Below, one piece after another: positions 9,235 through 19,930 of a stretch of 64,000 bases of DNA. Below the pieces are notes generated by a model. The model had not been told where the DNA came from. It was given only the letters and a program-made list of their open reading frames with translations, and searched no databases. The translations under genes and the position numbers were made by a program. The DNA comes from Piscinibacter gummiphilus (GTDB lineage: Bacteria; Pseudomonadota; Gammaproteobacteria; Burkholderiales; Burkholderiaceae_C). Positions within the stretch are counted from its first letter, which is position 1; each line of letters begins with the position of its first letter. Location of the stretch: the NCBI RefSeq assembly GCF_002116905.1, contig NZ_CP015118.1:5146001-5210000 (forward strand), written 5' to 3'.

Positions 9235-10677
9235 ATGACGTCCCAGTCCATCCAACCCGTGATCATGGCCGGCGGCAGCGGCACGCGCCTCTGGCCCCTG
9301 TCCCGCGCGGGTTTCCCGAAGCAGTTCCTCGTCCTTCAAGGCGACAGCAGCCTCTTCCAGGACGCGGTGCAACGTGTGGCGAAAGTCCGGCCCGCGGGGT
9401 TCGACACCCGCGCCCCGCTCGTCGTCGTGCACGAGGACCATCGCTTCCTCGCCACCGACCAGTTGCGTGAACTCCAGCTCGCGCCGCAGGCCCTGATCCT
9501 CGAACCGGTCGCCCGCAACACCGCGCCGGCCGTCTCGCTGGCCGCGCTGGCCGCGCTCGAGGGCGGCGCCGACCCCATCCTCGTCGTCACCCCGGCCGAC
9601 CAGACCGCCACCGCCCCCGACGCCTTCACGGCCGCGCTCGGCAAGGCCGTCGAACTCGCGGACGGCGGCCTCATCGCGCTGATGGGCGTGCCGCCCACCC
9701 GCCCGGAAACGGGCTACGGCTACGTCCGCAGCCACACGGTCGGCGACGCCCACGCCGTGGTGCAGCAGTTCGTCGAGAAACCCGACCTCGCCACCGCCGA
9801 GCGGTACCTCGCCGAAGGCGGCTACCACTGGAACTCCGGCCTTTTCGTGATGCGGGCCTCGGTGTGGATGGCCGCGCTGGAACGCTTCCGCCCCGACATC
9901 GCCACCGCCTGCCGCGCAGCCTGGGCGGCGCGAAAGACCGACGCGAACTTCATCCGTCCCGGCAAGGCCGAGTTCGCCGCCGTGCCGGCCGAGTCGGTCG
10001 ACTACGCGGTGCTCGAACGCTGCCCCGGCACGGAGTTCGGCATCGGCATGGTGCCCCTCGCCGCCGGCTGGAACGACCTCGGCGCGTGGGACAGCGTCTG
10101 GCAGGTGGCCGACAAGGACGCCGGCGGCAACGCCACCCGCGGCGACGTGCTGCTGCAGGACGCCGCCAACTGCCTCGTGCACGCCTCCGGCCGGCTCGTC
10201 AGCGTCGTCGGCCTGAACGACGTCGTGGTCGTCGAGACCCCCGACGCCGTGATGGTCAGCCACCGCGACCGCAGCCAGGACGTCAAGAAGATCGTCGGCG
10301 CGCTCGACTCCGGCGGCCGCGTGGAACACACGGCCCACCGCAAGGTCCACCGCCCCTGGGGCTGGTACGACAGCATCGATGCCGGCGCGCGCTTCCAGGT
10401 CAAACGCATCATGGTGAAGCCGGGCGCCTCGCTGAGCCTGCAGATGCACCACCACCGCGCCGAGCACTGGATCGTGGTGTCCGGCACCGCCGAAGTCACC
10501 TGCGGCGACAAGACGCTCGTGCTGACCGAGAACCAGAGCACCTACATCCCCCTCGGCGAAACCCATCGCCTCGCGAACCCGGGCAAGCTGCCGCTCGAGA
10601 TCATCGAGGTCCAGTCGGGCTCCTACCTGGGCGAGGACGACATCGTCCGTTTCGAAGACACCTACGGCCGCAAGTAG
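9235..10677 (+). CDS. manC: mannose-1-phosphate guanylyltransferase / mannose-6-phosphate isomerase
   Basis: A 480-residue bifunctional ManC/AlgA-type enzyme. The N-terminal pyrophosphorylase domain starts with IMAGGSGTRLWPLSR and continues with FPKQFL. The FVEKPD motif sits near residue 182, then GGYHWNSGLF. The C-terminal cupin domain has the metal site QMHHHRAEHW and ends with EDTYGR. It supplies GDP-mannose for the gmd-fcl genes directly downstream. No phosphomannomutase gene is in the window. Confidence 0.96.
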   Translation: MTSQSIQPVIMAGGSGTRLWPLSRAGFPKQFLVLQGDSSLFQDAVQRVAKVRPAGFDTRAPLVVVHEDHRFLATDQLRELQLAPQALILEPVARNTAPAVSLAALAALEGGADPILVVTPADQTATAPDAFTAALGKAVELADGGLIALMGVPPTRPETGYGYVRSHTVGDAHAVVQQFVEKPDLATAERYLAEGGYHWNSGLFVMRASVWMAALERFRPDIATACRAAWAARKTDANFIRPGKAEFAAVPAESVDYAVLERCPGTEFGIGMVPLAAGWNDLGAWDSVWQVADKDAGGNATRGDVLLQDAANCLVHASGRLVSVVGLNDVVVVETPDAVMVSHRDRSQDVKKIVGALDSGGRVEHTAHRKVHRPWGWYDSIDAGARFQVKRIMVKPGASLSLQMHHHRAEHWIVVSGTAEVTCGDKTLVLTENQSTYIPLGETHRLANPGKLPLEIIEVQSGSYLGEDDIVRFEDTYGRK

Positions 10678-10686
10678 GCCCGCAAG

Positions 10687-11613
10687 ATGCAAAAGCAATC
10701 GAAGATCTTCGTCACCGGCCACCGCGGCATGGTCGGCAGCGCCATCGTGCGCCGGCTCGAGGCCGGGGGCTACACCAACGTCCTGACGCGCACGCACGCC
10801 GAACTCGACCTGCTCGACCAGGCCGCGGTCCACGCCTTCCTCGCGGCCGAGAAGCCCGACTACCTCTTCCTGGCCGCGGCCAAGGTGGGTGGCATCCAGG
10901 CCAACAACCTGTACCGCGCGGACTTCCTGTACCAGAACCTGCAGATGCAGGCGAACCTGATCCACGGCGCCCACCTCGCGGGCGTGCAGCGTCTCATGTT
11001 CCTCGGCTCGAGCTGCATCTATCCGCGCGACTGCCGCCAGCCCATCCGCGAGGACTACCTCCTCACCGGTCCGCTCGAGCCCACGAACGAGCCCTACGCC
11101 ATCGCCAAGATCGCCGGCATCAAGATGTGCGAGAGCTACAACCAGCAATACGGGCGCGAGTACGTGAGCGTGATGCCCACGAACCTCTACGGCCCGAACG
11201 ACAACTACGACCTGGCCAACAGCCACGTGCTGCCGGCCCTGATCCGCAAGGCGCACGAGGCGCGCCTGCGCGGCGACACCGAGTACGTCGTGTGGGGCAC
11301 GGGCACGCCGAGACGCGAGTTCCTGTACGTGGACGACCTGGCAGACGCTTGCGTCTTCCTCTCGGAGCAAAGCTACAATGGCGCCCTCGTCAACATCGGC
11401 ACGGGCGAGGATGTCACCATTCGCGAACTGGCTGAAACCGTCATGCGCGTGGTCGGCTTCGAAGGGCGCGTGGTCTACGACCAGACCAAGCCCGATGGCA
11501 CACCCCGCAAGCTCCTCGACGTCGGCCGCCTGGCCAGCCTGGGCTGGCGCGCCAAGACGCCCCTGATCGAGGGCATCAGGAAGGCCTACGAGGCCGCTCC
11601 CTTCCGCCGCTAG
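10687..11613 (+). CDS. fcl: GDP-L-fucose synthase
   Basis: A 308-residue short-chain dehydrogenase that epimerises and reduces GDP-4-keto-6-deoxymannose to GDP-L-fucose. Motifs are FVTGHRGMVGSAI, GSSCIYPRDC and the Tyr-x-x-x-Lys in EPYAIAKIAG. MPTNLYGPNDNYDL is typical of WcaG. It lies nine bases after manC and 31 before gmd, so precursor supply and both conversion steps form one unit. Confidence 0.95.
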   Translation: MQKQSKIFVTGHRGMVGSAIVRRLEAGGYTNVLTRTHAELDLLDQAAVHAFLAAEKPDYLFLAAAKVGGIQANNLYRADFLYQNLQMQANLIHGAHLAGVQRLMFLGSSCIYPRDCRQPIREDYLLTGPLEPTNEPYAIAKIAGIKMCESYNQQYGREYVSVMPTNLYGPNDNYDLANSHVLPALIRKAHEARLRGDTEYVVWGTGTPRREFLYVDDLADACVFLSEQSYNGALVNIGTGEDVTIRELAETVMRVVGFEGRVVYDQTKPDGTPRKLLDVGRLASLGWRAKTPLIEGIRKAYEAAPFRR

Positions 11614-11644
11614 CCCCCTCCCGAATCCCGATCCGAGAATTCAC

Positions 11645-12766
11645 ATGAGCCAAAACAAAGTCGCGTTGATCACCGGGGTGACCGGTCAGGACGGCGCCTA
11701 CCTGTCGGAACTGCTGCTCGACAAGGGCTACGAAGTGCACGGCATCAAGCGCCGCGCGTCGCTGTTCAACACGGACCGCATCGACCACCTGTACCAGGAT
11801 CCGCACGTCGATCATCAGCGCTTCAAGTTGCACTACGGTGACCTGACCGACTCGACCAACCTGATCCGCATCATCCAGCAGGTGCAGCCCGACGAAATCT
11901 ACAACCTCGCCGCGATGAGCCACGTGGCGGTCAGCTTCGAGACCCCCGAATACACGGCCAACGCAGACGGCATCGGCACCCTGCGCATCCTCGAGGCCAT
12001 CCGCATCCTCGGCCTGGAAAAGAAGACCCGCTTCTACCAGGCCAGCACGTCCGAGCTGTACGGCCTCGTGCAGGAAATCCCCCAGAAGGAAACCACGCCC
12101 TTCTACCCGCGCAGCCCGTACGCGGTCGCCAAGCTCTATGCCTACTGGATCACGGTCAACTACCGCGAGGCCTACGGCATGTACGCCTGCAACGGCGTGC
12201 TGTTCAACCACGAGAGCCCGCTGCGCGGCGAAACCTTCGTCACGCGCAAGATCACGCGCGCCATCGCCCGCATCGCGCTCGGCCTCCAGGACTGCCTGCA
12301 CCTCGGCAACATGAGCGCCCTGCGCGACTGGGGCCATGCGAAGGACTACGTCGAGATGCAGTGGCTGATGCTGCAGCAGGACAAGCCGGAAGACTTCGTC
12401 ATCGCCACCGGCGTGCAATACAGCGTGCGCCAGTTCGTCGAGTTCTCCGCGCGCGAACTTGGCATCACGCTCGCGTTCAGCGGCGAAGGTGAACGCGAAG
12501 TCGGTACCGTCGTGCAGGTCGAAGGCAACAAGGCCCGCTGCAAGGTCGGCGACGTCATCGTGCGCGTCGACCCGCGCTACTACCGCCCCACGGAAGTCGA
12601 GACCCTGCTCGGCGACCCCACAAAGGCCAAGCAGAAGCTCGGCTGGACGCCGAAGATCACGCTGCAGGAACTGGTCCGCGAGATGGTCGAAAGCGACTAC
12701 GACTCCGCACGCCGCGACCACCTGGTCAAGGAAGCCGGCTTCCAGGCCTACGACTACAACGAATAG
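11645..12766 (+). CDS. gmd: GDP-mannose 4,6-dehydratase
   Basis: A 373-residue dehydratase that makes GDP-4-keto-6-deoxy-D-mannose. Signature segments are ITGVTGQDGAYLSELLL, GIKRRASLFNTDRIDHLY, ASTSELYG and SPYAVAKLYAYWI. The substrate loop NHESPLRGETFVTRKI follows, then GNMSALRDWGHAKDYVE. The length equals E. coli Gmd. It sits between fcl and ugd; the spacing to ugd is six bases. Confidence 0.97.
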   Translation: MSQNKVALITGVTGQDGAYLSELLLDKGYEVHGIKRRASLFNTDRIDHLYQDPHVDHQRFKLHYGDLTDSTNLIRIIQQVQPDEIYNLAAMSHVAVSFETPEYTANADGIGTLRILEAIRILGLEKKTRFYQASTSELYGLVQEIPQKETTPFYPRSPYAVAKLYAYWITVNYREAYGMYACNGVLFNHESPLRGETFVTRKITRAIARIALGLQDCLHLGNMSALRDWGHAKDYVEMQWLMLQQDKPEDFVIATGVQYSVRQFVEFSARELGITLAFSGEGEREVGTVVQVEGNKARCKVGDVIVRVDPRYYRPTEVETLLGDPTKAKQKLGWTPKITLQELVREMVESDYDSARRDHLVKEAGFQAYDYNE

Positions 12767-12772
12767 CAGCAG

Positions 12773-14098
12773 ATGAAGGTCTCAGTCATTGGAACGGGCT
12801 ACGTCGGGCTGGTCACCGGCGCCTGCCTCGCGGACATGGGCAACGACGTCGTCTGCCTCGACATCGACGCGCGCAAGATCGCGATCCTCCGCGAGGGCGG
12901 CATCCCCATCCACGAGCCCGGGCTCGACACGCTCGTCCAGCACAACGCGCAGGCGGGCCGCCTCCACTTCACGACGGACGCGCGTGAAGCAGCGCTGCAT
13001 GCCGACATCCACTTCATCGCGGTGGGCACCCCGCCTGACGAGGACGGTTCCGCCGACATGAAGTACGTGCTGGCCGCCGCCCGCGAGGTCGGCCGTCACA
13101 TGAACCGCTACTGCGTGATCGTCAACAAGAGCACCGTGCCCGTCGGCACCGCGCAGAAGGTCCGAGCCGCCGTCGCCGAAGAACTCGCGGCCCGGGGCGC
13201 CGACATCCGCTTCAGCGTGGTCTCGAACCCCGAGTTCCTGAAGGAAGGCGCGGCCATCGAGGACTTCATGCGGCCCGATCGCATCGTCGTAGGCTCGGAC
13301 GACGAGCAGGCCACCCGCATCATGCGCGAGCTCTACGCGCCCTTCGAGCGCAACACGCCGAAGGTGCTCGTGATGGACATCGCGTCGGCCGAACTCACCA
13401 AGTACGCGGCCAACGCGATGCTCGCCACCCGCATCAGCTTCATGAACGAGATGGCGCTGCTGGCCGAAGTGCTCGGTGCCGACATCGACGCCGTCCGCCG
13501 CGGCGTCGGCAGCGACCCCCGCATCGGCAGCCATTTCCTCTATGCCGGCTGCGGCTACGGCGGCTCCTGCTTCCCGAAGGACGTGGCCGCGCTGTCGCGT
13601 GCCGCAGGGGATGCGGGCATCTCGATGGGCGTGCTCGATGCCGTCGAGGCTGCCAACGAGCGCCAGAAGGAACTGCTGATCGCCCGCATCGAGGCCCGCT
13701 TCGGCCATGACCTCGGCGGCCGGGTGTTCGCCCTGTGGGGCCTCGCCTTCAAACCTGGCACCGACGACATGCGCGAGGCGCCGAGCCAGGTGGTGGTGCG
13801 CGCACTCGTCAAACGGGGTGCCACCGTCCGAGCCTACGACCCGGTCGCCACGGACGAGGCACGCCGCGTGCTCGCCGACGTCGCGGGGTCGGTGGAGTAC
13901 CAGTCGCACGCCATGGATGCGCTCAAGGGCGCCGACGCCCTCGTGGTCGTGACGGAGTGGAAGGAATTCCGCAGCCCGGACTTCGACCACATCAAGTCGC
14001 TCCTCCGCAAGCCCATCATCTTCGACGGCCGCAACATCTTCTCGCCCGAAGCCGCTCGCCAGGCGGGCTTCGAATACACGGGGATCGGCCGAGCGTGA
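12773..14098 (+). CDS. ugd: UDP-glucose 6-dehydrogenase family
   Basis: A 441-residue UDP-sugar dehydrogenase. It begins VIGTGYVGLVTGACLADMGN and has the NKSTVPVGT motif. SNPEFLKEGAAI is followed by the nucleophile Cys266 in GCGYGGSCFPKD. Its products would be UDP-glucuronate for the UDP-xylose synthase at 17.2 kb. It is also the only nucleotide-sugar 6-dehydrogenase in the window, so it is a possible (untested) source of the uronic acid needed by wbpB. Its stop overlaps the GTG of the next gene. Confidence 0.93.
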   Translation: MKVSVIGTGYVGLVTGACLADMGNDVVCLDIDARKIAILREGGIPIHEPGLDTLVQHNAQAGRLHFTTDAREAALHADIHFIAVGTPPDEDGSADMKYVLAAAREVGRHMNRYCVIVNKSTVPVGTAQKVRAAVAEELAARGADIRFSVVSNPEFLKEGAAIEDFMRPDRIVVGSDDEQATRIMRELYAPFERNTPKVLVMDIASAELTKYAANAMLATRISFMNEMALLAEVLGADIDAVRRGVGSDPRIGSHFLYAGCGYGGSCFPKDVAALSRAAGDAGISMGVLDAVEAANERQKELLIARIEARFGHDLGGRVFALWGLAFKPGTDDMREAPSQVVVRALVKRGATVRAYDPVATDEARRVLADVAGSVEYQSHAMDALKGADALVVVTEWKEFRSPDFDHIKSLLRKPIIFDGRNIFSPEAARQAGFEYTGIGRA

Positions 14099-15099
14099 GC
14101 GCCACCCGGAGCCCCTCGGCCACCACGCCGCGCCGCGCGCTCATCTGCGGCGTGGGCGGGCAGGATGGTGCCTACCTGACCCGTCTGCTGTTGGACAAGG
14201 GCTACGAGGTTTTCGGCACGTCGCGCGACGTCACCGGCATGCGGGGCGCCGGTCTGTCAGCCGTGGGCGCCCGGTCGCGAGTGCAACTCGTGTCGATGGC
14301 ATCGAACGATTTCCGCAGCGTGCTGCAGACGATCACACGCACCGCCCCCGACGAGGTCTACAACCTGGCTGGCCAGAGTTCCGTCGGCCTGTCGTTCGAA
14401 CAACCCGTCGAGACCATCGAGAGCATCGCGCTCGGCACGCTGAACCTCCTCGAAGCCATCCGCTTCGTCGACAAGCCGATCCGCTTCTACAACGCAGGGT
14501 CCAGCGAATGTTTCGGCGACACGGCGGACGCGGCCGCCTCCGAGGAGACCCCGTTCCGCCCTCGCAGTCCCTATGCGGTCGCCAAGGCCTGCGCGCACAA
14601 CCTCGTCGCGAACTACCGGGATGCCTATGGCATGCACGCCTCCACCGGCATCCTGTTCAACCATGAATCGCCACTCCGTCCCGACCGGTTCGTCACGCAG
14701 AAGATCGTGCGCGCCGCCTGCCGCATCGCGGCAGGTGGCAACGAGGCGCTGACCCTCGGCAACCTCGACATCCACCGCGACTGGGGCTGGGCACCGGAGT
14801 ACGTGGATGCCATGTGGCGCATGCTGCAGCAGGACCGGGCCGCCGACTTCGTCATCGCCACGGGACGCTCCGTCTCGCTCGAGCATTTCGTCGCCACGTC
14901 GTTCGCCCACTTCGGCCTGGACTGGCGGCAGCACGTCCGACATGATCCGTCGCTGCTGCGCCCGTCGGACATCCGCTTCGGCGCCGCCGATCCTTCCCTG
15001 GCGGAACGGCAACTCGGCTGGAAGGCCAGAGTCAGTGTCGAACAAGTGGTCGCCGAGATGTGCCGGGCCGCGCAGGCAGCCACGTCCTCGGGTGGCTGA
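14095..15099 (+). CDS. second Gmd-like NAD-dependent sugar epimerase/dehydratase
   Basis: A 334-residue short-chain dehydrogenase starting at a GTG that overlaps the ugd stop. It resembles Gmd: CGVGGQDGAYLTRLLLDKGY, NAGSSECFGD, SPYAVAKACAHN, FNHESPLRPDRFVTQKI and HRDWGWAPEYVD are all present. Differences from the true gmd 2.5 kb upstream are a shorter length, ECFGD for ELYG and a missing RRAS loop. It could be a second GDP-mannose dehydratase or an enzyme for another GDP-hexose; the sequence does not decide this. Its stop overlaps the next ATG by one base. Confidence 0.8.
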   Translation: MSATRSPSATTPRRALICGVGGQDGAYLTRLLLDKGYEVFGTSRDVTGMRGAGLSAVGARSRVQLVSMASNDFRSVLQTITRTAPDEVYNLAGQSSVGLSFEQPVETIESIALGTLNLLEAIRFVDKPIRFYNAGSSECFGDTADAAASEETPFRPRSPYAVAKACAHNLVANYRDAYGMHASTGILFNHESPLRPDRFVTQKIVRAACRIAAGGNEALTLGNLDIHRDWGWAPEYVDAMWRMLQQDRAADFVIATGRSVSLEHFVATSFAHFGLDWRQHVRHDPSLLRPSDIRFGAADPSLAERQLGWKARVSVEQVVAEMCRAAQAATSSGG

Positions 15100-16448
15100 T
15101 GGCTGTTCCGTCCAAACCCACGCCGGAGCCCTTGCGGCAGCTGTTCGCCCTGATCGACAAGCTGCGGCACGCGACCACGGGATCGGCCGGGCGGCGCGCC
15201 GTCACCGCCAACTCGGGCTGGCTGCTCTTCGACAAGCTGACCCGCTCGCTACTGGGTCTCCTGGTCGGCGCGTGGGTGGCACGGCACCTGGGACCCACGC
15301 AGTTCGGCCTGCTCGCCTACGTGCTAGCGTTCATCGCACTGTTCCAGGCCATCGCCAACCTGGGCGCGGACGCCATCATCGTCCGTGACATTGCACAGCA
15401 CCCTGACTCCGCCCCGGAGATCCTCGGCACGGCGCTGGGACTCCGCGCCGGTTTCGGCGTCTTGTGCTGGGCAGTCGCCGTCGGCTGTGTCGCGGCACTC
15501 AACGCGGACGCCCCACGCACGATCCTGATGGCGGCCATCGTCGGCAGCGTGCTGGTGTTTCAGGCATCCGACACGGTCGACCTCTGGTTCCAGAGCCAGA
15601 GCCGAAGCCGCCTCACCGTATTCGCAAAGCTGAGCGCGTACCTGCTGTCAAACGGCATCAAGGTGGGGCTGATCCTCTGCGACGCCCCCCTCGAAGCTTT
15701 CGCGGCCGTCACCGCGTTCGATGCCCTCGCCTGCACGGCTGGTCTGTTCATGGCGTACCGCCGGATGCGCACCCCGCAGCGCTGGCGGTTCGTACTGCCC
15801 CGCGCCACGCGACTCGCCGGGGAAGCGTGGCCGTTCATGCTGAGTGGGGTGTCGATCATGGTGTACGCCCGCATCGACCAGATCATGATCAAGGAGATCC
15901 TCGGCGATCACTCGCTGGGGATCTATGCAGCAGCGCTGCCGCTGTCGCAATTCTGGCAAGTCATTCCACTCACCCTTGCCACGAGCCTCGCACCCTTCAT
16001 CGCCCGGCGAAAGATTGCAGACGAGCGCGACTACCAGCGTTCGCTCGTACTCGTGTTCCGCGCCTTCTTCTACATGGGTGTGGGCTGCGCGGCGTTCACC
16101 TGGCTCGTCTCGGGGATCCTGGTGATCCACCTGTTCGGCCCGGCATTCGCCGAAGCGACCCACACGCTGAACGTGCACGCGATCTCGAACGTGTTCTGCT
16201 TTCTCGGCGTGGCCCACGGGTTGTGGCTCGTCAACGAGCGCCGCTTCGCGGTACGCCTCTACGGTACCCTGCTCGCTGGATTGACCACCATCGCGATGAA
16301 CATGCTGCTCCTCCCCCGCTTGGGCACGGTGGGTGCGGCCTACGCGGCCATCGCGGCCCAGTTCGTGGCGGCCGTCCTCATCAACCTCTTCCTCGACCCG
16401 CGAAGCTTCCGGATGCAATGCGACGCAATCTTCTTCAGAAAGGTGTGA
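15099..16448 (+). CDS. Wzx-type polysaccharide flippase
   Basis: A 449-residue integral membrane protein of the oligosaccharide flippase (MATE/PST) superfamily with about 12 hydrophobic segments. VGAWVARHLGPTQFGLLAYV is the typical first-helix region. It would move lipid-linked repeat units across the inner membrane. The start is the ATG in TGATG at the end of the preceding gene; an upstream ATG at 15060 would overlap that gene by 40 bases and is less likely. A second, unrelated-looking flippase lies at 34.2-35.4 kb. Confidence 0.85.
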   Translation: MAVPSKPTPEPLRQLFALIDKLRHATTGSAGRRAVTANSGWLLFDKLTRSLLGLLVGAWVARHLGPTQFGLLAYVLAFIALFQAIANLGADAIIVRDIAQHPDSAPEILGTALGLRAGFGVLCWAVAVGCVAALNADAPRTILMAAIVGSVLVFQASDTVDLWFQSQSRSRLTVFAKLSAYLLSNGIKVGLILCDAPLEAFAAVTAFDALACTAGLFMAYRRMRTPQRWRFVLPRATRLAGEAWPFMLSGVSIMVYARIDQIMIKEILGDHSLGIYAAALPLSQFWQVIPLTLATSLAPFIARRKIADERDYQRSLVLVFRAFFYMGVGCAAFTWLVSGILVIHLFGPAFAEATHTLNVHAISNVFCFLGVAHGLWLVNERRFAVRLYGTLLAGLTTIAMNMLLLPRLGTVGAAYAAIAAQFVAAVLINLFLDPRSFRMQCDAIFFRKV

Positions 16449-16452
16449 CAAC

Positions 16453-17235
16453 GTGGTGAGACAAGTCGGAGACATGTACGCCTTGCTCCTCGGCTGGCCC
16501 GCCCTCGCCAGCCTGCACAAGGGACTGTTCTATCTGTCCGGCCGCGCGCTCGGGCTGTTCAACTACATCTCGCCTCGCATCTCGGGAGAGTCCCATGTGA
16601 TCCGAACTTGCCTGGCGGACAAGAAGTCCCCCGTGGTATTCGACGTGGGCGCCAACGAGGGCCAGTGGACTGCGGATGTCATGGCCCTCGAGCCGACCGC
16701 ACGTGTACACGCCTTCGAGCCGCAGTCGCGCTTGGCCAACCGCATCGCCGCGGAACAGCCGGGCGTGAAGGTGAACAACATGGCGCTCGGCGACGCGCCG
16801 GGCACCCTGGAGCTCGGTGACTACGCCGAGCATGCGGGCTCGCAGCACGCCAGCCTGCTCAAGGGCGTGATCGACGGCATCCACCACGGCGCGGTGACCT
16901 ACACCTCCGTGGCTGTGGGCACGCTCGACGACTACTGTACCGAACACGGCATCGACCACATCGACCTGCTCAAGATCGATGTCGAAGGGTTCGAACTCAA
17001 GGTGTTGCAGGGCGCGAAACGCATGCTCGCGGAACGCCGCCTGGATGTGATCCAGTTCGAATTCAACGAGATGAACGTGATCGGCGGCACGTTCCTGAAC
17101 GACTTCTTCGTGAGCCTGAACGACACGCACCTGCTGTTCCGCCTGCTGCCGCACGGCCTGCTGCCCTTGAAAGCCGGCAACCATTGGCTCAACGAACAAT
17201 TCGTCTTCCAGAACATCATCGCCTTCCGGCGTTGA
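16453..17235 (+). CDS. FkbM family methyltransferase
   Basis: About 260 residues. The SAM-binding motif VFDVGANEGQWTADV is near residue 60, followed by HAFEPQ, VGTLDDY and the FkbM signature LLKIDVEGFELKVLQGA. Members O-methylate sugars or natural products. Start is uncertain: GTG at 16453 or 16456 follows AAAGG at good spacing, while the ATG at 16474 has GGAG only two bases away. It lies in the plus-strand glycan operon, 4 bases after the flippase. Confidence 0.85.
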   Translation: MVRQVGDMYALLLGWPALASLHKGLFYLSGRALGLFNYISPRISGESHVIRTCLADKKSPVVFDVGANEGQWTADVMALEPTARVHAFEPQSRLANRIAAEQPGVKVNNMALGDAPGTLELGDYAEHAGSQHASLLKGVIDGIHHGAVTYTSVAVGTLDDYCTEHGIDHIDLLKIDVEGFELKVLQGAKRMLAERRLDVIQFEFNEMNVIGGTFLNDFFVSLNDTHLLFRLLPHGLLPLKAGNHWLNEQFVFQNIIAFRR

Positions 17236-17248
17236 AAGGAGCTCCCTG

Positions 17249-18183
<935 letters not shown>

Positions 18184-18187
<4 letters not shown>

Positions 18188-19131
18188 GCATCCGCAGCCC
18201 CATTCTCTTCCTGGTGTTCAACCGGCCGGACACCACGGCGCGTGTCTTCGAGGCGATCCGTGCCGCGCGGCCGCCGCGTCTGTACGTCGCCTCCGATGGC
18301 CCGCGTGCCGGCCGGCCCGACGAAGCCGCGCGATGCGACGAAGTGCGGCGCATCGCAACGGCTGTCGACTGGCCCTGTGAAGTCAAGACCCTCCTGCGTC
18401 CCGAGAACCTCGGCTGCAAGCGAGCCGTGAGCTCCGGCATCAGCTGGTTCTTCGAGCAGGAACCGGAAGGCATCGTCATTGAGGACGACTGCGTTCCCGA
18501 CCCGTCGTTCTTCACGTACTGCGACGAGTTGCTCGAGCGGTACCGCGACGACCCCCGCGTCATGTGCATCAGCGGCGACAACTTCATCTCGAGCGACTGG
18601 AAGCCCGACAGCAGCTACTACTTCTCCAAGTACATCCACGTCTGGGGCTGGGCCAGCTGGCGTCGGGCCTGGAATCTCTACGACGTGGAGATGCGAGACT
18701 GGTCCGCGCAGGACAAGGCCGGTCTGCTGGAGCGACGTTTCCCGAACGCACCGCGGGCGCAGGCCCATTGGCGGGAACTCTTCGATCGCGTGTCGACCGG
18801 CCGCATCGACACGTGGGACTACCAGTGGAACTACGCGTGCCTGAAACACGACGGCGTGAGCTGCATGCCCGAAGTCAACCTGATCTCGAACATCGGATTC
18901 GGCCAGGGCGCAACGCACACGGTCAGCCCCGAGAGCAAACTGGCCAACCTCCCGGTCTCGAGTCTCTCGCTGCCACTGCGCCACCCGGACAAGGTCGCCG
19001 CAGACGTGCGGGCCGACCAGTGGACGAGCGACCACGTGTTCGACATCGACGAACGCAACGTCAGCCTGAAGCGCCTGCGGCGCGCTGTGACGGGCCGGCT
19101 GCGCCGGGTGTGGTCGCTGGTGGCGAGCTGA
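18184..19131 (+). CDS. glycosyltransferase family 2-like protein
   Basis: A 315-residue GT-A fold glycosyltransferase. It starts PILFLVFNRPDTTARVFEAI, and the metal-binding region is IVIEDDCVPDPSFF near residue 98. HVWGWASWRRAW is characteristic of the HlpA/WcaA-like branch of GT2. Cytoplasmic and probably membrane-peripheral. Donor and acceptor are unknown. It is coupled to UDP-xylose synthase by an ATGA overlap, which makes a xylosyl donor plausible but unproven. Confidence 0.8.
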
Positions 19132-19132
19132 C

Positions 19133-19930
19133 ATGACTGGCAGAGACCACGACACCTGCCGCGTGTGCGGCGGCCGGAGCCTCTTCACCTACAGCCAACG
19201 GGTACTCGACGACGACGTCCGCTATTTCGACTGCGCCGCCTGCGGCTACTTCCAGACCGAAAAGCCTTACTGGCTCGAGAAGGCCTACGCCTCGGCGATC
19301 AACGACGTGGACACCGGCATCCTCTGGCGCAACCAGCTGAACGTGCGCCGTGTGCTGATGACGCTCTCGGCGTTCGGGAAGTTGTCGGGCGTGGTCGTGG
19401 ACCACGCGGGGGGTTACGGCATCCTCGTGAGGCTGCTCCGGGACGTCGGCGTCGACGCCCGATGGCGCGACAAGTATTGCGCCAATCTCCTTGCCCGAGG
19501 CTTCGAGGCTGATGGCACCCGTTGCGACCTGCTGACGGCCTTCGAGGTCTTCGAGCACCTGGAATACCCGCTCGCCGAACTCGAGTCACTGCTCGCGCAG
19601 GCGCCGGTGGTGCTCCTGTCCACCGACCTGATCCGCCAGACGGCGCCGCCCGCCCCGGACTGGTGGTACCTCGGCCAGGAACACGGCCAGCACATCGGCT
19701 TCTTTCGCGAGCGCACCCTCGCCGGGATGGCCAAGAAACTCGGCTGCCACCACGCGAGCGACGGCCGTTCCCTGCACGTCTTCTCGCACGAGCCCATACC
19801 GCGCCGCTGGTTGCCCATGCAGCGCCTCAACCGACTGGCGCCGCTCGTCACGGCGGGCGCGTTGCGGTCCCGCGTGCAAAGCGACTTCGAAGCGCTGCGG
19901 CGCTCGGGCGCTCCCCTCCCCCCACCATGA
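19133..19930 (+). CDS. class I methyltransferase-like protein with N-terminal zinc ribbon
   Basis: A 265-residue protein. CRVC (residues 9-12) and CAAC form a probable zinc ribbon. A SAM motif I-like VVDHAGGYGILVRLL follows near residue 86, where the usual D-x-G-x-G is altered. LTAFEVFEHLEYPL is a good post-I/motif II region of the Methyltransf_23 family. It may methylate a sugar of the glycan. The stop overlaps the next ATG by ATGA. Confidence 0.7.
   Translation: MTGRDHDTCRVCGGRSLFTYSQRVLDDDVRYFDCAACGYFQTEKPYWLEKAYASAINDVDTGILWRNQLNVRRVLMTLSAFGKLSGVVVDHAGGYGILVRLLRDVGVDARWRDKYCANLLARGFEADGTRCDLLTAFEVFEHLEYPLAELESLLAQAPVVLLSTDLIRQTAPPAPDWWYLGQEHGQHIGFFRERTLAGMAKKLGCHHASDGRSLHVFSHEPIPRRWLPMQRLNRLAPLVTAGALRSRVQSDFEALRRSGAPLPPP

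Noticed and set aside
9223..11370. Long minus-strand open frame opposite manC and fcl
   Set aside because: Shadow frame; manC and fcl are unambiguous on plus.
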